Shown: positions 1-7,231 of the stretch, piece by piece
How positions within the stretch are numbered: the stretch's first letter is position 1
Layout of the letters: each line of letters starts with the position of its first letter
Assembly (NCBI RefSeq): GCF_042682525.1
Contig: NZ_JBHUHP010000028.1
Location: forward strand, 1-64,000
DNA from: Blastococcus_B deserti
Lineage (GTDB): Bacteria; Actinomycetota; Actinomycetes; Mycobacteriales; Geodermatophilaceae
DNA: 64,000 bases
Reading direction: 5' to 3'
Made by a program: the position numbers and the translations under genes
The notes under the pieces: model-generated
Seen by the model: the letters and a program-made list of their open reading frames with translations, nothing else
What the model was told of the DNA's origin: nothing
Databases searched by the model: none

Positions 1-46
1 CGCAAGGTGTGCAGCTGACCGGTACTAACAGGCCGAGGACTTGACC
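1..46 (+). rRNA. rrl: 23S rRNA, 3' end only
   Basis: The first ~46 bases carry the conserved 3' tail of 23S rRNA (GGTACTAACAGGCCGAGGAC followed by TTGACCAC). The rest of the gene lies upstream of the window. The exact mature 3' end is estimated. It is followed by a 5S gene in the usual 16S-23S-5S order, so the window begins at the end of an rRNA operon. Confidence 0.9.
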
Positions 47-174
47 ACACACCCCCTTCCGGGGGGGCACGACCCGCGTGTCGAGTCACCCATGAAGAAA
101 GTCTCGCGTCCACTGTGCGGTTCTGAACGCACGAACCAGATCCAGGTCCCTGATCGGTTCCACATGTTCACAGC

Positions 175-291
175 GTTACGGCGGCCATGGCGAGAGGGAA
201 ACGCCCGGTCACATTCCGAACCCGGAAGCTAAGCCTCTCAGCGCCGATGGTACTGCCCTGGAGACGGGGTGGGAGAGTAGGACGCCGCCGG
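175..291 (+). rRNA. rrf: 5S rRNA
   Basis: A ~117-nt segment shows the 5S hallmarks: a 5' strand GTTACGGCGGCCAT that pairs with the 3' end, the conserved CCGAACCCGGAAGCTAAG segment, and a GGTGGGAGAGTAGGACGCCG 3' part. The spacing from the 23S end (~130 nt) is normal for actinobacteria. End positions may be off by one or two bases. Confidence 0.95.
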
Positions 292-304
292 ACAACCATT
301 ACCG

Positions 305-339
305 AACGGGGGTCAGAGCCACGCGCTCTGACCCCCGTT
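305..339 (+). terminator. rRNA operon intrinsic terminator
   Basis: There is a perfect 15-bp stem (305-319 with 325-339) with a 5-nt loop (CACGC), followed by a T-rich tract (GTTTCCTCTTGTTTTCC). It lies 13 nt past the 5S gene. This is the strongest hairpin-plus-T-tract in the window and must end the rRNA transcript. Confidence 0.9.
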
Positions 340-415
340 CGCGTTTCCTCTTGTTTTCCTCCGTCGGCAGCTCGTCGATGCGTGCCGCCGATCCTGAAGA
401 GGTAGTTCCCACGTC

Positions 416-2557
416 ATGACATCTCCGCGACGCGGCTCCGGTGGAGCGCGGGACGATCGCAACACAGGAGGCGGACGAGGATCCGCCGGCGGGGGCAGGT
501 CGAACACGCCGCGAGGCGGTGGGTTCGGGCGAGGCGGCTTCGCCGGCCGCGGCGGGGGTCACGCTGGTGGTGGGTCTCTCCGCCGGGCGCAAGGCGGCTC
601 ACCCCGCGGTGCGGGAGGCACCCCGGGTGCCCGGCAGGGCGCGGGGCGGGGCGGAGCTGCGTCGGGTGACGAAAGCCGGACCTGGCAGGAGCGGCGGCCT
701 CGCGGCGACCGGCCGACGGGTGATCGCCCGTCGTGGCAGGACCGCCGTCCTCAGGGTGATCGGCCGCAGCGCCCCGGCGCTGCCGGCGCCGGTCGTGGTG
801 ACCGGCCGACGGGGGATCGGCCGCAGTGGCAGGACCGCCGTCCCCAGGGTGATCGGCCCCCGGGTGATCGGCCGCAGTGGCGGGACCGCCGTCCCCAGCA
901 TGATCGGCCCCAGCGCCCCGGCGCTGCCGGCGCCGGCCGTGGTGACCGGCCGACGGGTGATCGGCCGACGGGTGATCGGCCGCAGTGGCAGGACCGCCGT
1001 CCTCAGGGTGGTCGGCCCCCGGGTGATCGGCCGCAGTGGCAGGAGCGCCGTCCTCAGGGTGATCGGCCGCAGCGCCCCGGCGCTGCCGGCGCCGGTCGTG
1101 GTGACCGGCCGACGGGTGATCGGCCGCAGTGGCAGGACCGTCGTCCTCAGGGTGGTCGGCCCACGGGTGATCGGCCGCAGTGGCAGGAGCGCCGTCCTCA
1201 GGGTGGTCGGCCCACGGGTGATCGGCCGCAGTGGCAGGAGCGCCGTCCTCAGGGTGATCGGCCGCAGCGCCCCGGCGCTGCCGGCGCCGGTCGTGGTGAC
1301 CGGCCGACGGGTGATCGGCCGCAGTGGCAGGAGCGCCGTCCTCAGGGTGATCGGCCCACGGGTGATCGGCCGCAGCGCCCCGGCGCTGCCGGCGGCGGCC
1401 GTGGTGACCGGCCCACGGGTGATCGGCCGCAGTGGCAGGACCGCCGTCCTCAGGGTGATCGGCCCTCGTCCGGGCGTGGGCAGCGGCCCGAGGCACCGCG
1501 CGGGGACCGCGCCAACTGGCGGGACCGGCGGCCCTCCGACGACCGTCGCGACGACCGGGGCGGCGGACGACCGTCCGCGGCCGGCGTGGAACGTCGTCCG
1601 CCGCTGCCGCCTGGCCCGGAGATCCCCGATTGGGTCGATGTCCGGGACCTCGACCCGGCGGTGCGCAACGCCCTCCGCGGGATGGATCCGCGCAACGTCG
1701 AGCGCGTGGCCGGGCATCTGGTCGCCGCCGGCACGCTCGTCGAGGAAGACCCCGTCGCGGCGCTGGCACACGCCCGAGCCGCCCGTGACCGGGCCTCGCG
1801 TGTGGCGGCGGTGCGGGAGGCGGTCGGCGTGGCGGCGTACCACGCCGAGGACTACGCGGAGGCAGCCCGGGAACTGCGCGCCTATCGCCGGATGAGCGGC
1901 GACGAGGGGTACCGGGCCGTCCTCGCCGACTGCGAGCGGGCGCTGGGGCGGCCGGAGGTGGCTCTGCGGCTCGTCGCCGAAGCCCTCGCGGACGACCCGG
2001 ACCCGGAGGAGGCCGTCGAGCTCCGGATCGTGGAGTCGGGCGCCCGGCTGGACCTCGGCGAGGACGCCGCGGCCCGGCTCGTGCTCGAGGCGGCGCTCGG
2101 GGATTGCCTGGACCCGGCATCCCTGCATCCGGGGGACGCCGCCCGGCTCCGGCTCGCTTCCGCCTACGCCGATCTGCTGCAGCGCCAGGGAGAGACCGAG
2201 CGCGCCACCGACTGGCTCGTCGCGATCGCCGGCGCCGATCCGGAGGACCGGACCGGAGCCGTCGAGCGGCTCGGTATCTCGTTCACCGATCTGGAGGACC
2301 AGCAGTTCGGCGAGGAGCCCGACGTGGATCTCGACACCGCCGCGGAGGACGGCGTGGCCGCCGCGGAGGGCAGCGTCCCGCAGCCGTCGGCTCCCGAAGC
2401 AGTGCACCGGCTGCCCGAGGACGACCACGGTCTCGGCCGGAGCTTCGACGAGGAGGTCGAGGCGGAAGTCGCAGAGCTGCTGGGCGAGACCGACGAGCCG
2501 CCGGAGCCACCGGCGGGCAGCGGTTCCGGCGAGGACGAGGCACCCGCCGGGGACTGA
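416..2557 (+). CDS. R/G/D-rich repeat protein with TPR-like C-terminal domain
   Basis: 713 aa. Residues 1 to ~400 are low-complexity and highly basic. They hold about 12 W-[QR]-[DE]-RRP units (typically QWQDRRPQ) joined by GDRP and five RPGAAG(A/G)GRGDRP linkers, and must be disordered. From ~401 (EIPDWVDVRDLD) the protein becomes an alanine-rich, helical, TPR-like domain with an acidic C-terminus. A TPR-like protein of this kind often precedes the HAD phosphatase/tlyA block in actinobacteria. RGG-like, Arg-rich disordered regions in other proteins bind RNA and drive condensation. That this one does is my inference, though its place just after an rRNA operon is suggestive. The ATG is 76 nt past the rRNA terminator. 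Other open frames across the repeat arise from its G+C-rich periodic sequence. Confidence 0.85.
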   Translation: MTSPRRGSGGARDDRNTGGGRGSAGGGRSNTPRGGGFGRGGFAGRGGGHAGGGSLRRAQGGSPRGAGGTPGARQGAGRGGAASGDESRTWQERRPRGDRPTGDRPSWQDRRPQGDRPQRPGAAGAGRGDRPTGDRPQWQDRRPQGDRPPGDRPQWRDRRPQHDRPQRPGAAGAGRGDRPTGDRPTGDRPQWQDRRPQGGRPPGDRPQWQERRPQGDRPQRPGAAGAGRGDRPTGDRPQWQDRRPQGGRPTGDRPQWQERRPQGGRPTGDRPQWQERRPQGDRPQRPGAAGAGRGDRPTGDRPQWQERRPQGDRPTGDRPQRPGAAGGGRGDRPTGDRPQWQDRRPQGDRPSSGRGQRPEAPRGDRANWRDRRPSDDRRDDRGGGRPSAAGVERRPPLPPGPEIPDWVDVRDLDPAVRNALRGMDPRNVERVAGHLVAAGTLVEEDPVAALAHARAARDRASRVAAVREAVGVAAYHAEDYAEAARELRAYRRMSGDEGYRAVLADCERALGRPEVALRLVAEALADDPDPEEAVELRIVESGARLDLGEDAAARLVLEAALGDCLDPASLHPGDAARLRLASAYADLLQRQGETERATDWLVAIAGADPEDRTGAVERLGISFTDLEDQQFGEEPDVDLDTAAEDGVAAAEGSVPQPSAPEAVHRLPEDDHGLGRSFDEEVEAEVAELLGETDEPPEPPAGSGSGEDEAPAGD
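703..1470 (+). repeat. In-frame tandem/interspersed repeat array within the R/G/D-rich gene
   Basis: Near-identical short units (GATCGGCCGCAGTGGCAGGA plus CGCCGTCCTCAGGGT, and the linker CGCCCCGGCGCTGCCGGCGC) recur for about 770 bp. Higher-order blocks of ~90-180 bp are repeated almost without synonymous change. This implies recent expansion or homogenisation by slippage or recombination, so length is expected to vary between strains. All unit lengths keep the reading frame. Confidence 0.85.
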
Positions 2558-2615
2558 CCCCGACAGCGGTGGCCGGGCCGTCCACACCGCCCCCCGGCGA
2601 AGCTCCTATTGCTCG

Positions 2616-2834
2616 TCAAGTCCCGGGGTGGGTGAGGGCGGCGTAGACCTCGCGGGCGACGTAGCGCTTGAGGCAGCGAATGATCTCTGGCCTGCTCATG
2701 CCTTGGGTGGTGCGCCTGGCGACGTAGTCCCGGGTCCGCTGGTCGGTTCCCATTCGGACCAGGACTACGTGGGTGTCTTCGTGGGTGTCGACGCCAACGG
2801 TGACAGTGCGCGTCTGGACTGCGATCGTGGTCAT
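2616..2834 (-). pseudogene. Internally deleted IS110-family transposase remnant
   Basis: 72 codons. The first ~26 residues (TVTVGVDTHEDTHVVLV) match the start of the IS110 DEDD/RuvC-like domain, including its first catalytic Asp. After only MGTDQRTRD the sequence jumps to the extreme C-terminus of the family (YVARRTTQGMSRPEIIRCLK, then RYVAREVYAAL). Intact family members are roughly 350-400 aa, so about 300 codons are missing while the frame is kept. The other acidic catalytic residues and the transposition serine are absent, so it cannot be active. It sits in a 550-bp gap between two genes. Family assignment is secure; whether the short peptide is made is unknown. Confidence 0.8.
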
Positions 2835-3110
2835 GTGCCATGACTCCTGACGTGGAATGGCACGCGCGGCCGGACGGGCGGACAGGACAGTGACGGGGCC
2901 TCTAGCCAGGCTCCTCTGAGGTCACGTTCGTCCGGCTGTTGCGCGTGTTGGGGCACCGCTGCCGGGCCGACAGTTCGCGTGAAAGGCACACCGGCCAGTC
3001 CACAGACGGGTCAGACCCCGCAGCGGCGCTGATCATGCACAGGCATCATCACTGTCCACAGATGCGCACGAGCTCTGGGCCGGGCACGGTCCGGCCGTCA
3101 GGCTCCCTGC
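2835..3110. other. Non-coding flank of the IS110 remnant with nested hairpin
   Basis: No coding sequence is supported here. Upstream of the remnant's start there is a 7-bp inverted repeat (GTGCCAT 2835-2841, ATGGCAC 2857-2863). Next comes a nested structure: outer 8-bp stem 2869-2876/2929-2936 and inner stems 2890-2894/2921-2925 and 2900-2902/2918-2920. In IS110-group elements the non-coding end upstream of the transposase encodes a structured bridge RNA, so this may be a relic of one. That link is inference from position and foldability only. Confidence 0.35.
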
Positions 3111-3470
3111 ATGAGCGTGGCTGTGATCGACCGGAACGACGTGGTGCTCCGTGGGCGGATGTCCGCCCCGGCGGAGATCCGGACGCTGCCCAGCGGCGAT
3201 CCGCTGCTGACCTTCCGGCTCGTCGTGCGGCGGCCCGAGCCGCGAGCCAGAGGGCAGTCGGTGGACGTGCTGACCTGCATCACGTACGACCGTGGCCTGC
3301 AGCGGCGCGCGGCGCTGTGGCAGCCGGGTGACGTCGTGGAGGTCGAGGGTGCTCTGCAGCGCCGGTTCTGGCGCACGGGCAGCGGCACGGCGTCGGTCTG
3401 CGAGGTGAACTGTCGCAGGGGCCGCAAGGTGCCACGAACGGGTGCCACCTCCACCGAGCGCACGGCGTGA
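3111..3470 (+). CDS. Single-stranded DNA-binding protein paralogue (OB fold)
   Basis: 119 aa. It shows the SSB OB-fold pattern: an N-terminal VVLRGRMSAPAEIRTLPSGD strand-loop, then LLTFRLVVRR, a DVLTCITYD strand, and QPGDVVEVEGALQRRFWRT. It should bind ssDNA in replication, repair or natural uptake. It is shorter than housekeeping SSB (~160-180 aa) and ends in GATSTERTA. It therefore lacks the acidic DDDIPF-type tip that recruits partner proteins, and is probably an accessory SsbB-like form. ATG start. It stands alone, convergent with the DUF1015 gene. Confidence 0.8.
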   Translation: MSVAVIDRNDVVLRGRMSAPAEIRTLPSGDPLLTFRLVVRRPEPRARGQSVDVLTCITYDRGLQRRAALWQPGDVVEVEGALQRRFWRTGSGTASVCEVNCRRGRKVPRTGATSTERTA

Positions 3471-3487
3471 GCCCACCGACCACCGGA

Positions 3488-4774
3488 TCAGTCGGCCAGC
3501 GGACGCAGCACCAGACCGGTTCGCGGCTTTGGGACGAACAGCGTGGACTTCCTCGGCATCCGTGCTCCGGCCCGCGCCACCGCCGCGACGTCCGAGGGCG
3601 AGGGAGCCCGGAGCAGCAGCGCGACACCGGCGCGGTCGGCCGCCAGCCGGACGGCCTCGTCGACGCTGTGCGCGATGAGGACCGAGTCCGGGTCGTCGGG
3701 GCGGTGCCAGAGCCGCTCGAGCAGCCCGTAGTGCGCCAGGACGACGTCCAGCCCCCGCCAGGCCGGCGGCGCCTCTGGTGGAACGGTCGCCCGGACATCG
3801 GCCGAGGGTTCGGTCAGCCGGACCACCCGGGAGCCGTCGGTGACGAGGAACCCCGCCTCGTCCGGAGTGCCCAGCCACCGGCGGACCGCGTCGGCGGCCC
3901 CGATGCCCGCCGTCGTCACCTCCGCGACGCGGAAACCGGCGGACGCGGCGTCGACGGCCGGTTCCAGGTCCAGGTCCGGGATCACGCGGTGGATCGGATC
4001 CACCCGCAGGCCCCCGGGGCCCATCGGCGTGACCAGCGCCAACACCCGGTCGCTGCCCGGCCCGGCACCGGGCGTCCGCGCGTGGGCGCGGGCGGCGGCG
4101 AAACGATGGTGCCCGTCGGCGATGACGGCCCCGGTCCGGGCGAGGGCGGCCACCACCCGGTCGAGCAGGGCCCGGTCGGTCACCCGCCACAGCCGGTGCT
4201 CGACTCCGTCGGCGTCCTCCACCGTCATCACGGGTGCCCCCTGGCGCACCACGTCGGTGAGCGCGGTGACCTCCGGATCGGGGTCGTGGGCCAAGACGAT
4301 GGGCTCCAGGTCGGTGCTGGTGGCCGCCAGCAGCGCCCGCCGTCCCTCGACGGCCACCGGATAGGTGTCCTCGTGCGGGAGGACCGCGGACGAACCGGCC
4401 GGCGGGAGCGCCACCGCGCCCAGCCAGCCCGTCGTCGCCGGTGCGGCGGCAGGGCGCAGCTCGTAGCACCACAGCGCGGGTTCGTCGTCGCGCACCAGCA
4501 CGCCCTCGTCCTGCCATCGGCGCAAGGTGGCAGCGGCGACCTCGGCCGAGCGTCCGCCCGGGCCTGGCTCAGGGGCGGGGAGGATCAGCCGCACGACGTT
4601 GTGCGGGTCGGTCCCGGCCAGCCGCTCCCGGCCGGCGGGGGTCACGAGGTCGTAGGCTGGCGAACTCACCCGGGCGAGATGCTCGGGGTCCCGCTGCCGA
4701 TAGGTCAGGGCACGGAAAGGGCGGACGTCGAGTCCGGTCGCCGACGTGGACGACCGGGACGACGACTCGGGCAC
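3488..4774 (-). CDS. DUF1015 family protein
   Basis: 428 aa, normal for the family. Family-typical segments are the N-terminal VRPFRALTYRQRD and SSPAYDLVTPAGRERL, the central LPHEDTYP and IADGHHRFAAARAHA (a His-rich motif common to DUF1015), and the C-terminal PRKSTLFVPKPRTGLVLRPL. The family is widespread in bacteria and has no assigned biochemical role; HEDT and DGHHR look like a possible metal or active site (inference). I chose the GTG at 4774 because the open frame runs on upstream without family-like sequence. The next gene is divergent, 108 bp away. Confidence 0.85.
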   Translation of the reverse strand: MPESSSRSSTSATGLDVRPFRALTYRQRDPEHLARVSSPAYDLVTPAGRERLAGTDPHNVVRLILPAPEPGPGGRSAEVAAATLRRWQDEGVLVRDDEPALWCYELRPAAAPATTGWLGAVALPPAGSSAVLPHEDTYPVAVEGRRALLAATSTDLEPIVLAHDPDPEVTALTDVVRQGAPVMTVEDADGVEHRLWRVTDRALLDRVVAALARTGAVIADGHHRFAAARAHARTPGAGPGSDRVLALVTPMGPGGLRVDPIHRVIPDLDLEPAVDAASAGFRVAEVTTAGIGAADAVRRWLGTPDEAGFLVTDGSRVVRLTEPSADVRATVPPEAPPAWRGLDVVLAHYGLLERLWHRPDDPDSVLIAHSVDEAVRLAADRAGVALLLRAPSPSDVAAVARAGARMPRKSTLFVPKPRTGLVLRPLAD

Positions 4775-4882
4775 GTGGTCGATCGTAGGAGCGGTCGGTT
4801 CCTGCCCGCCGCAGGTGGTCCCGCCGTGCCGGACGGGCGCGTCGACGGGGCGCGGGGACGACTCGAGGGAGAGGGGGCGGGA

Positions 4883-5275
4883 GTGCCGGAAAGCTCCCCC
4901 GAGGGCGGCGTCTACGAGTGGTTCCAGCGCGGCGTCCAGCTGCTGCGCAACGGTGACCCGGCCGCCGCGGCCACCCTCCTCGCCCGCGCCCGCGCCGCCG
5001 AACCGGGCTCTCGCAGCATCCTCGAGGCGCTGGCGAGGGCCCAGTACGACACCGGGCGCTACCAGGAGGCCGTCGTCAGCTTCACCGCGCTGACCGCGGT
5101 GAGTCCCACCGACGACTACGCCCACTTCGGGCTGGGGCTGGCCGCCAGCCGGGCGGGGGAGCTCCGGCTCGCCGCCGAGCACCTGGCCCTCGCCGTGGCG
5201 ATGCGCCCAGACCTCGGGCACTACAGCCGTGCGTTGCGCGGCGTCCGCGCCCGGCAGGCGGCCGAGTCCGCGTGA
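4883..5275 (+). CDS. Small TPR protein
   Basis: 130 aa with about three tetratricopeptide repeats (VYEWFQRGVQLLRNGDPAAA, then an SILEALARAQYDTGRYQEAV unit and an HFGLGLAASRAGELRLAAEH unit). TPRs mediate protein-protein contacts. The GTG start is preceded by GAGGGGGCGGGA. The stop overlaps the next start by 4 nt (GTGA), so it is translationally coupled to the HAD phosphatase. The same TPR-phosphatase pair is found at the M. tuberculosis Rv1691-Rv1692 locus. The partner is unknown. Confidence 0.85.
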   Translation: MPESSPEGGVYEWFQRGVQLLRNGDPAAAATLLARARAAEPGSRSILEALARAQYDTGRYQEAVVSFTALTAVSPTDDYAHFGLGLAASRAGELRLAAEHLALAVAMRPDLGHYSRALRGVRARQAAESA

Positions 5276-6492
5276 CCGCCGCCCGCCCCGGATCCATCCA
5301 TCCCCGGCAACCGGTCCCGGCCACGCTCGCCGCCGGCAGCAGCACACCACCCTGCCGGGTCTACGACGTCGCGCTGCTCGACCTCGACGGGGTCGTCTAC
5401 GTCGGCCCCCACGCCGTTCCCGGCGTCCCCGAGGCCCTGATGGCGGCCCGGGCCGCCGGCATGCGCCTGGGCTTCGTCACCAACAACGCCGCGCGACCTC
5501 CGGCTGAGGTCGCCCGCCACCTCAGGGAGATCGGCGTCCCCGCCGAGGCGGCCGACGTCATCACCAGTTCCCAGGCCGCGGCGACCGTCGTCGCGGAACT
5601 GCTCGGACCGGGCGCCGCCGTGCTCGCGGTGGGCGGTCCCGGGGTCGCAACCGCGCTGACCGCGGCGGGCCTGACCGTCGTCGAGCGTGCCGAGGACCGT
5701 CCCGCGGCGGTGGTCCAGGGGTACGGGCGCGACGTCGGCTGGAGCCATCTGGCCGAGGCGGTGGTGGCCGTCCGGAACGGTGCCCGGCACGTCGCCACGA
5801 ACGTCGACGCCACGGTCCCCTCGCCGCGCGGCCCGTTGCCCGGCAACGGCGCCATGGTCGGCGTGGTCGCCGCCGTCACCGGACAGGCGCCCCTGGTGAC
5901 GGGCAAGCCGGACCCGGCCATGCACGCCGAGTGCGTCCGCCGGACAGGGGCGCGACGTCCCCTGGTCGTCGGCGACCGGCTGGACACCGACATCGAGGGG
6001 GCCCGCCGTGCGGGTGCGGCCAGCCTGGTGGTCCTGTCCGGTGTGACCGATGCCGCGACGCTGCTCGCCGCTCGACCCGACCACCGTCCCGATCTGCTCG
6101 CCGCGGATGCCTCCGGTCTGCTCCACCCCCACCCGCCGGTCATCAGTGACGGGCGCACCTGGCGGTGCGGCGGGTGGTCGGCCCGGGTGGCCGAGGGGGA
6201 GGACGTCCTCGTCCTCGAAGCCGGCGACGGGAACACCGTCCTGGCCGACGGGGACGCCGGTCCGGCCGACGGGGACGGCGATGCGGCCGACGGGGACGGC
6301 GATGCGGCCGACCGGGACGGCGATGCGGCCGACCGGGACGGCGACGGGCTCGACGGCCTCCGGGCGCTGTGCGCGGCCCACTGGTCGCGGCACCCCGACC
6401 GGGCGGCGCCCGTGCAGGTCGTCGCGGCCGGCGCCCGCGCGCAGGCGGCGGTCACCCGCTGGGCGCTGACCGGCGCCCGGCCCGTGGCGTAG
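5272..6492 (+). CDS. HAD-IIA (NagD-like) phosphatase with acidic repeat insert
   Basis: 406 aa. Motif I is LLDLDGVVYVG (nucleophile and acid/base Asp), motif II VTNNAARPP, and motif IV GDRLDTDIEGA, with the C2-type cap of NagD/4-nitrophenylphosphatase enzymes. M. tuberculosis Rv1692, at the equivalent position, is a glycerol-3-phosphate phosphatase, so that is the best guess. The catalytic domain ends near residue 300. It is followed by a tail absent from ordinary NagD proteins, containing five 7-aa acidic repeats (ADGDGDA type) and a final ~45-aa helical segment. The GTG start overlaps the TPR stop. Confidence 0.88.
   Translation: MTAARPGSIHPRQPVPATLAAGSSTPPCRVYDVALLDLDGVVYVGPHAVPGVPEALMAARAAGMRLGFVTNNAARPPAEVARHLREIGVPAEAADVITSSQAAATVVAELLGPGAAVLAVGGPGVATALTAAGLTVVERAEDRPAAVVQGYGRDVGWSHLAEAVVAVRNGARHVATNVDATVPSPRGPLPGNGAMVGVVAAVTGQAPLVTGKPDPAMHAECVRRTGARRPLVVGDRLDTDIEGARRAGAASLVVLSGVTDAATLLAARPDHRPDLLAADASGLLHPHPPVISDGRTWRCGGWSARVAEGEDVLVLEAGDGNTVLADGDAGPADGDGDAADGDGDAADRDGDAADRDGDGLDGLRALCAAHWSRHPDRAAPVQVVAAGARAQAAVTRWALTGARPVA
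6244..6348 (+). repeat. Five tandem 21-bp repeats encoding A-D-(G/R)-D-G-D-A
   Basis: Copies begin at 6244, 6265, 6286, 6307 and 6328, with unit GCCGACGGGGACGGCGATGC plus one G. They are in frame and encode DGDGD runs that resemble Ca2+-binding DxDxDG loops. Near-identical copies imply recent slippage. Confidence 0.9.
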
Positions 6493-6505
6493 CGGCGCCG
6501 CGGGC

Positions 6506-6844
6506 TCAGAGCAGCTTGCGCAGGCGCAGGAGGTCGCGCAGCCCCGCCTCGAGCTTCACCCGGCCGCTGGCCCACGCCGGCCCGAAGTGGAGCTTCCCGT
6601 TCGTCAACGCCACCAGGTCGTCGCTGTTCATCGTCAGCCGGATGTCGGCCTTGGGCACCGCGGGGCCGTGCGGCAGCACGTGCAGATCGCGCACCGCACC
6701 CGCACTGAGCCGGCCGACCACGACCTCGTCGAGGTCGGTCAGCCGGCAGGAGAGACTGCGGTCCAGCCCCTCGGCCGCCGGGTTCGCGGCAAGGTCGCCC
6801 AGGATGCTCCGGAGGGCGGTCATGCACTGATCCATCGTCGCCAC
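6506..6844 (-). CDS. SCP2 sterol-binding-domain-like protein
   Basis: 112 aa. The pattern VVVGRLSAGAVRDLHV, KADIRLTMNSDDLVALTNGK and PAWASGRVKLEAGLRDLLRL is typical of small bacterial SCP2-like domains (the 'W..G.v.v.Gd...l..l..ll' ending). They have a hydrophobic lipid pocket, but bacterial ligands are largely unknown. I chose the GTG at 6844 because GGAGGT (6853-6858) lies 8 nt upstream; an ATG three codons later is possible. It is convergent with the HAD gene and divergent from the tlyA operon. Confidence 0.75.
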   Translation of the reverse strand: MATMDQCMTALRSILGDLAANPAAEGLDRSLSCRLTDLDEVVVGRLSAGAVRDLHVLPHGPAVPKADIRLTMNSDDLVALTNGKLHFGPAWASGRVKLEAGLRDLLRLRKLL

Positions 6845-7024
6845 GCGGGCGGACCTCCAAGGCTGGACGGCGGTCGTACCGGACGAGGGACGGTATCGCT
6901 TCGCGCGCTCGACCGTGCCCGTCGTCCCCGGCCGGTAACCTCGCGTGCGAACCCGCCTTCCGGCCGAGCACGAGCCGGCCGTCCCCCAGAACACCCGTCC
7001 TCACGTCAGCGGAGGGTCACCACG

Positions 7025-7231
7025 ATGACCGAGCCGAGCTCGTCGCGACCGGTTCCGGGTCCACCGCGGCCCGGCCCGCGCCCCGACGCCGCCGCGGAGT
7101 CCGGACCCGCCACCGACTCCGAGGACCCCTTCGCCGACCTCGCCGAGCGTCCCGTCGCCGACCACGTGGCGGTCTTCGAGACCGAGCACGCCCGTCTCGA
7201 GCGCGAGCTCGGCACGATCGACCGGCTCTGA
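7025..7231 (+). CDS. Short conserved hypothetical protein upstream of tlyA
   Basis: 68 aa. A Pro/Ser-rich start is followed by an acidic stretch (EDPFADLAERP) and a helix, HVAVFETEHARLERELGTID. A small protein at this place is also found in mycobacteria (Rv1693). Its helical C-terminus resembles a short interaction motif; no function is known. Its stop overlaps the tlyA ATG by one base (TGATG), so the two are translationally coupled. Confidence 0.7.
   Translation: MTEPSSSRPVPGPPRPGPRPDAAAESGPATDSEDPFADLAERPVADHVAVFETEHARLERELGTIDRL

Noticed and set aside
414..2587. Long open frames on the opposite strand and other frame of the repeat-rich gene (568, 662 and 484 aa)
   Set aside because: They mirror the G+C-rich periodic repeat, show no domain, and the + frame at 416 alone has a structured C-terminal domain and ends in proper register.
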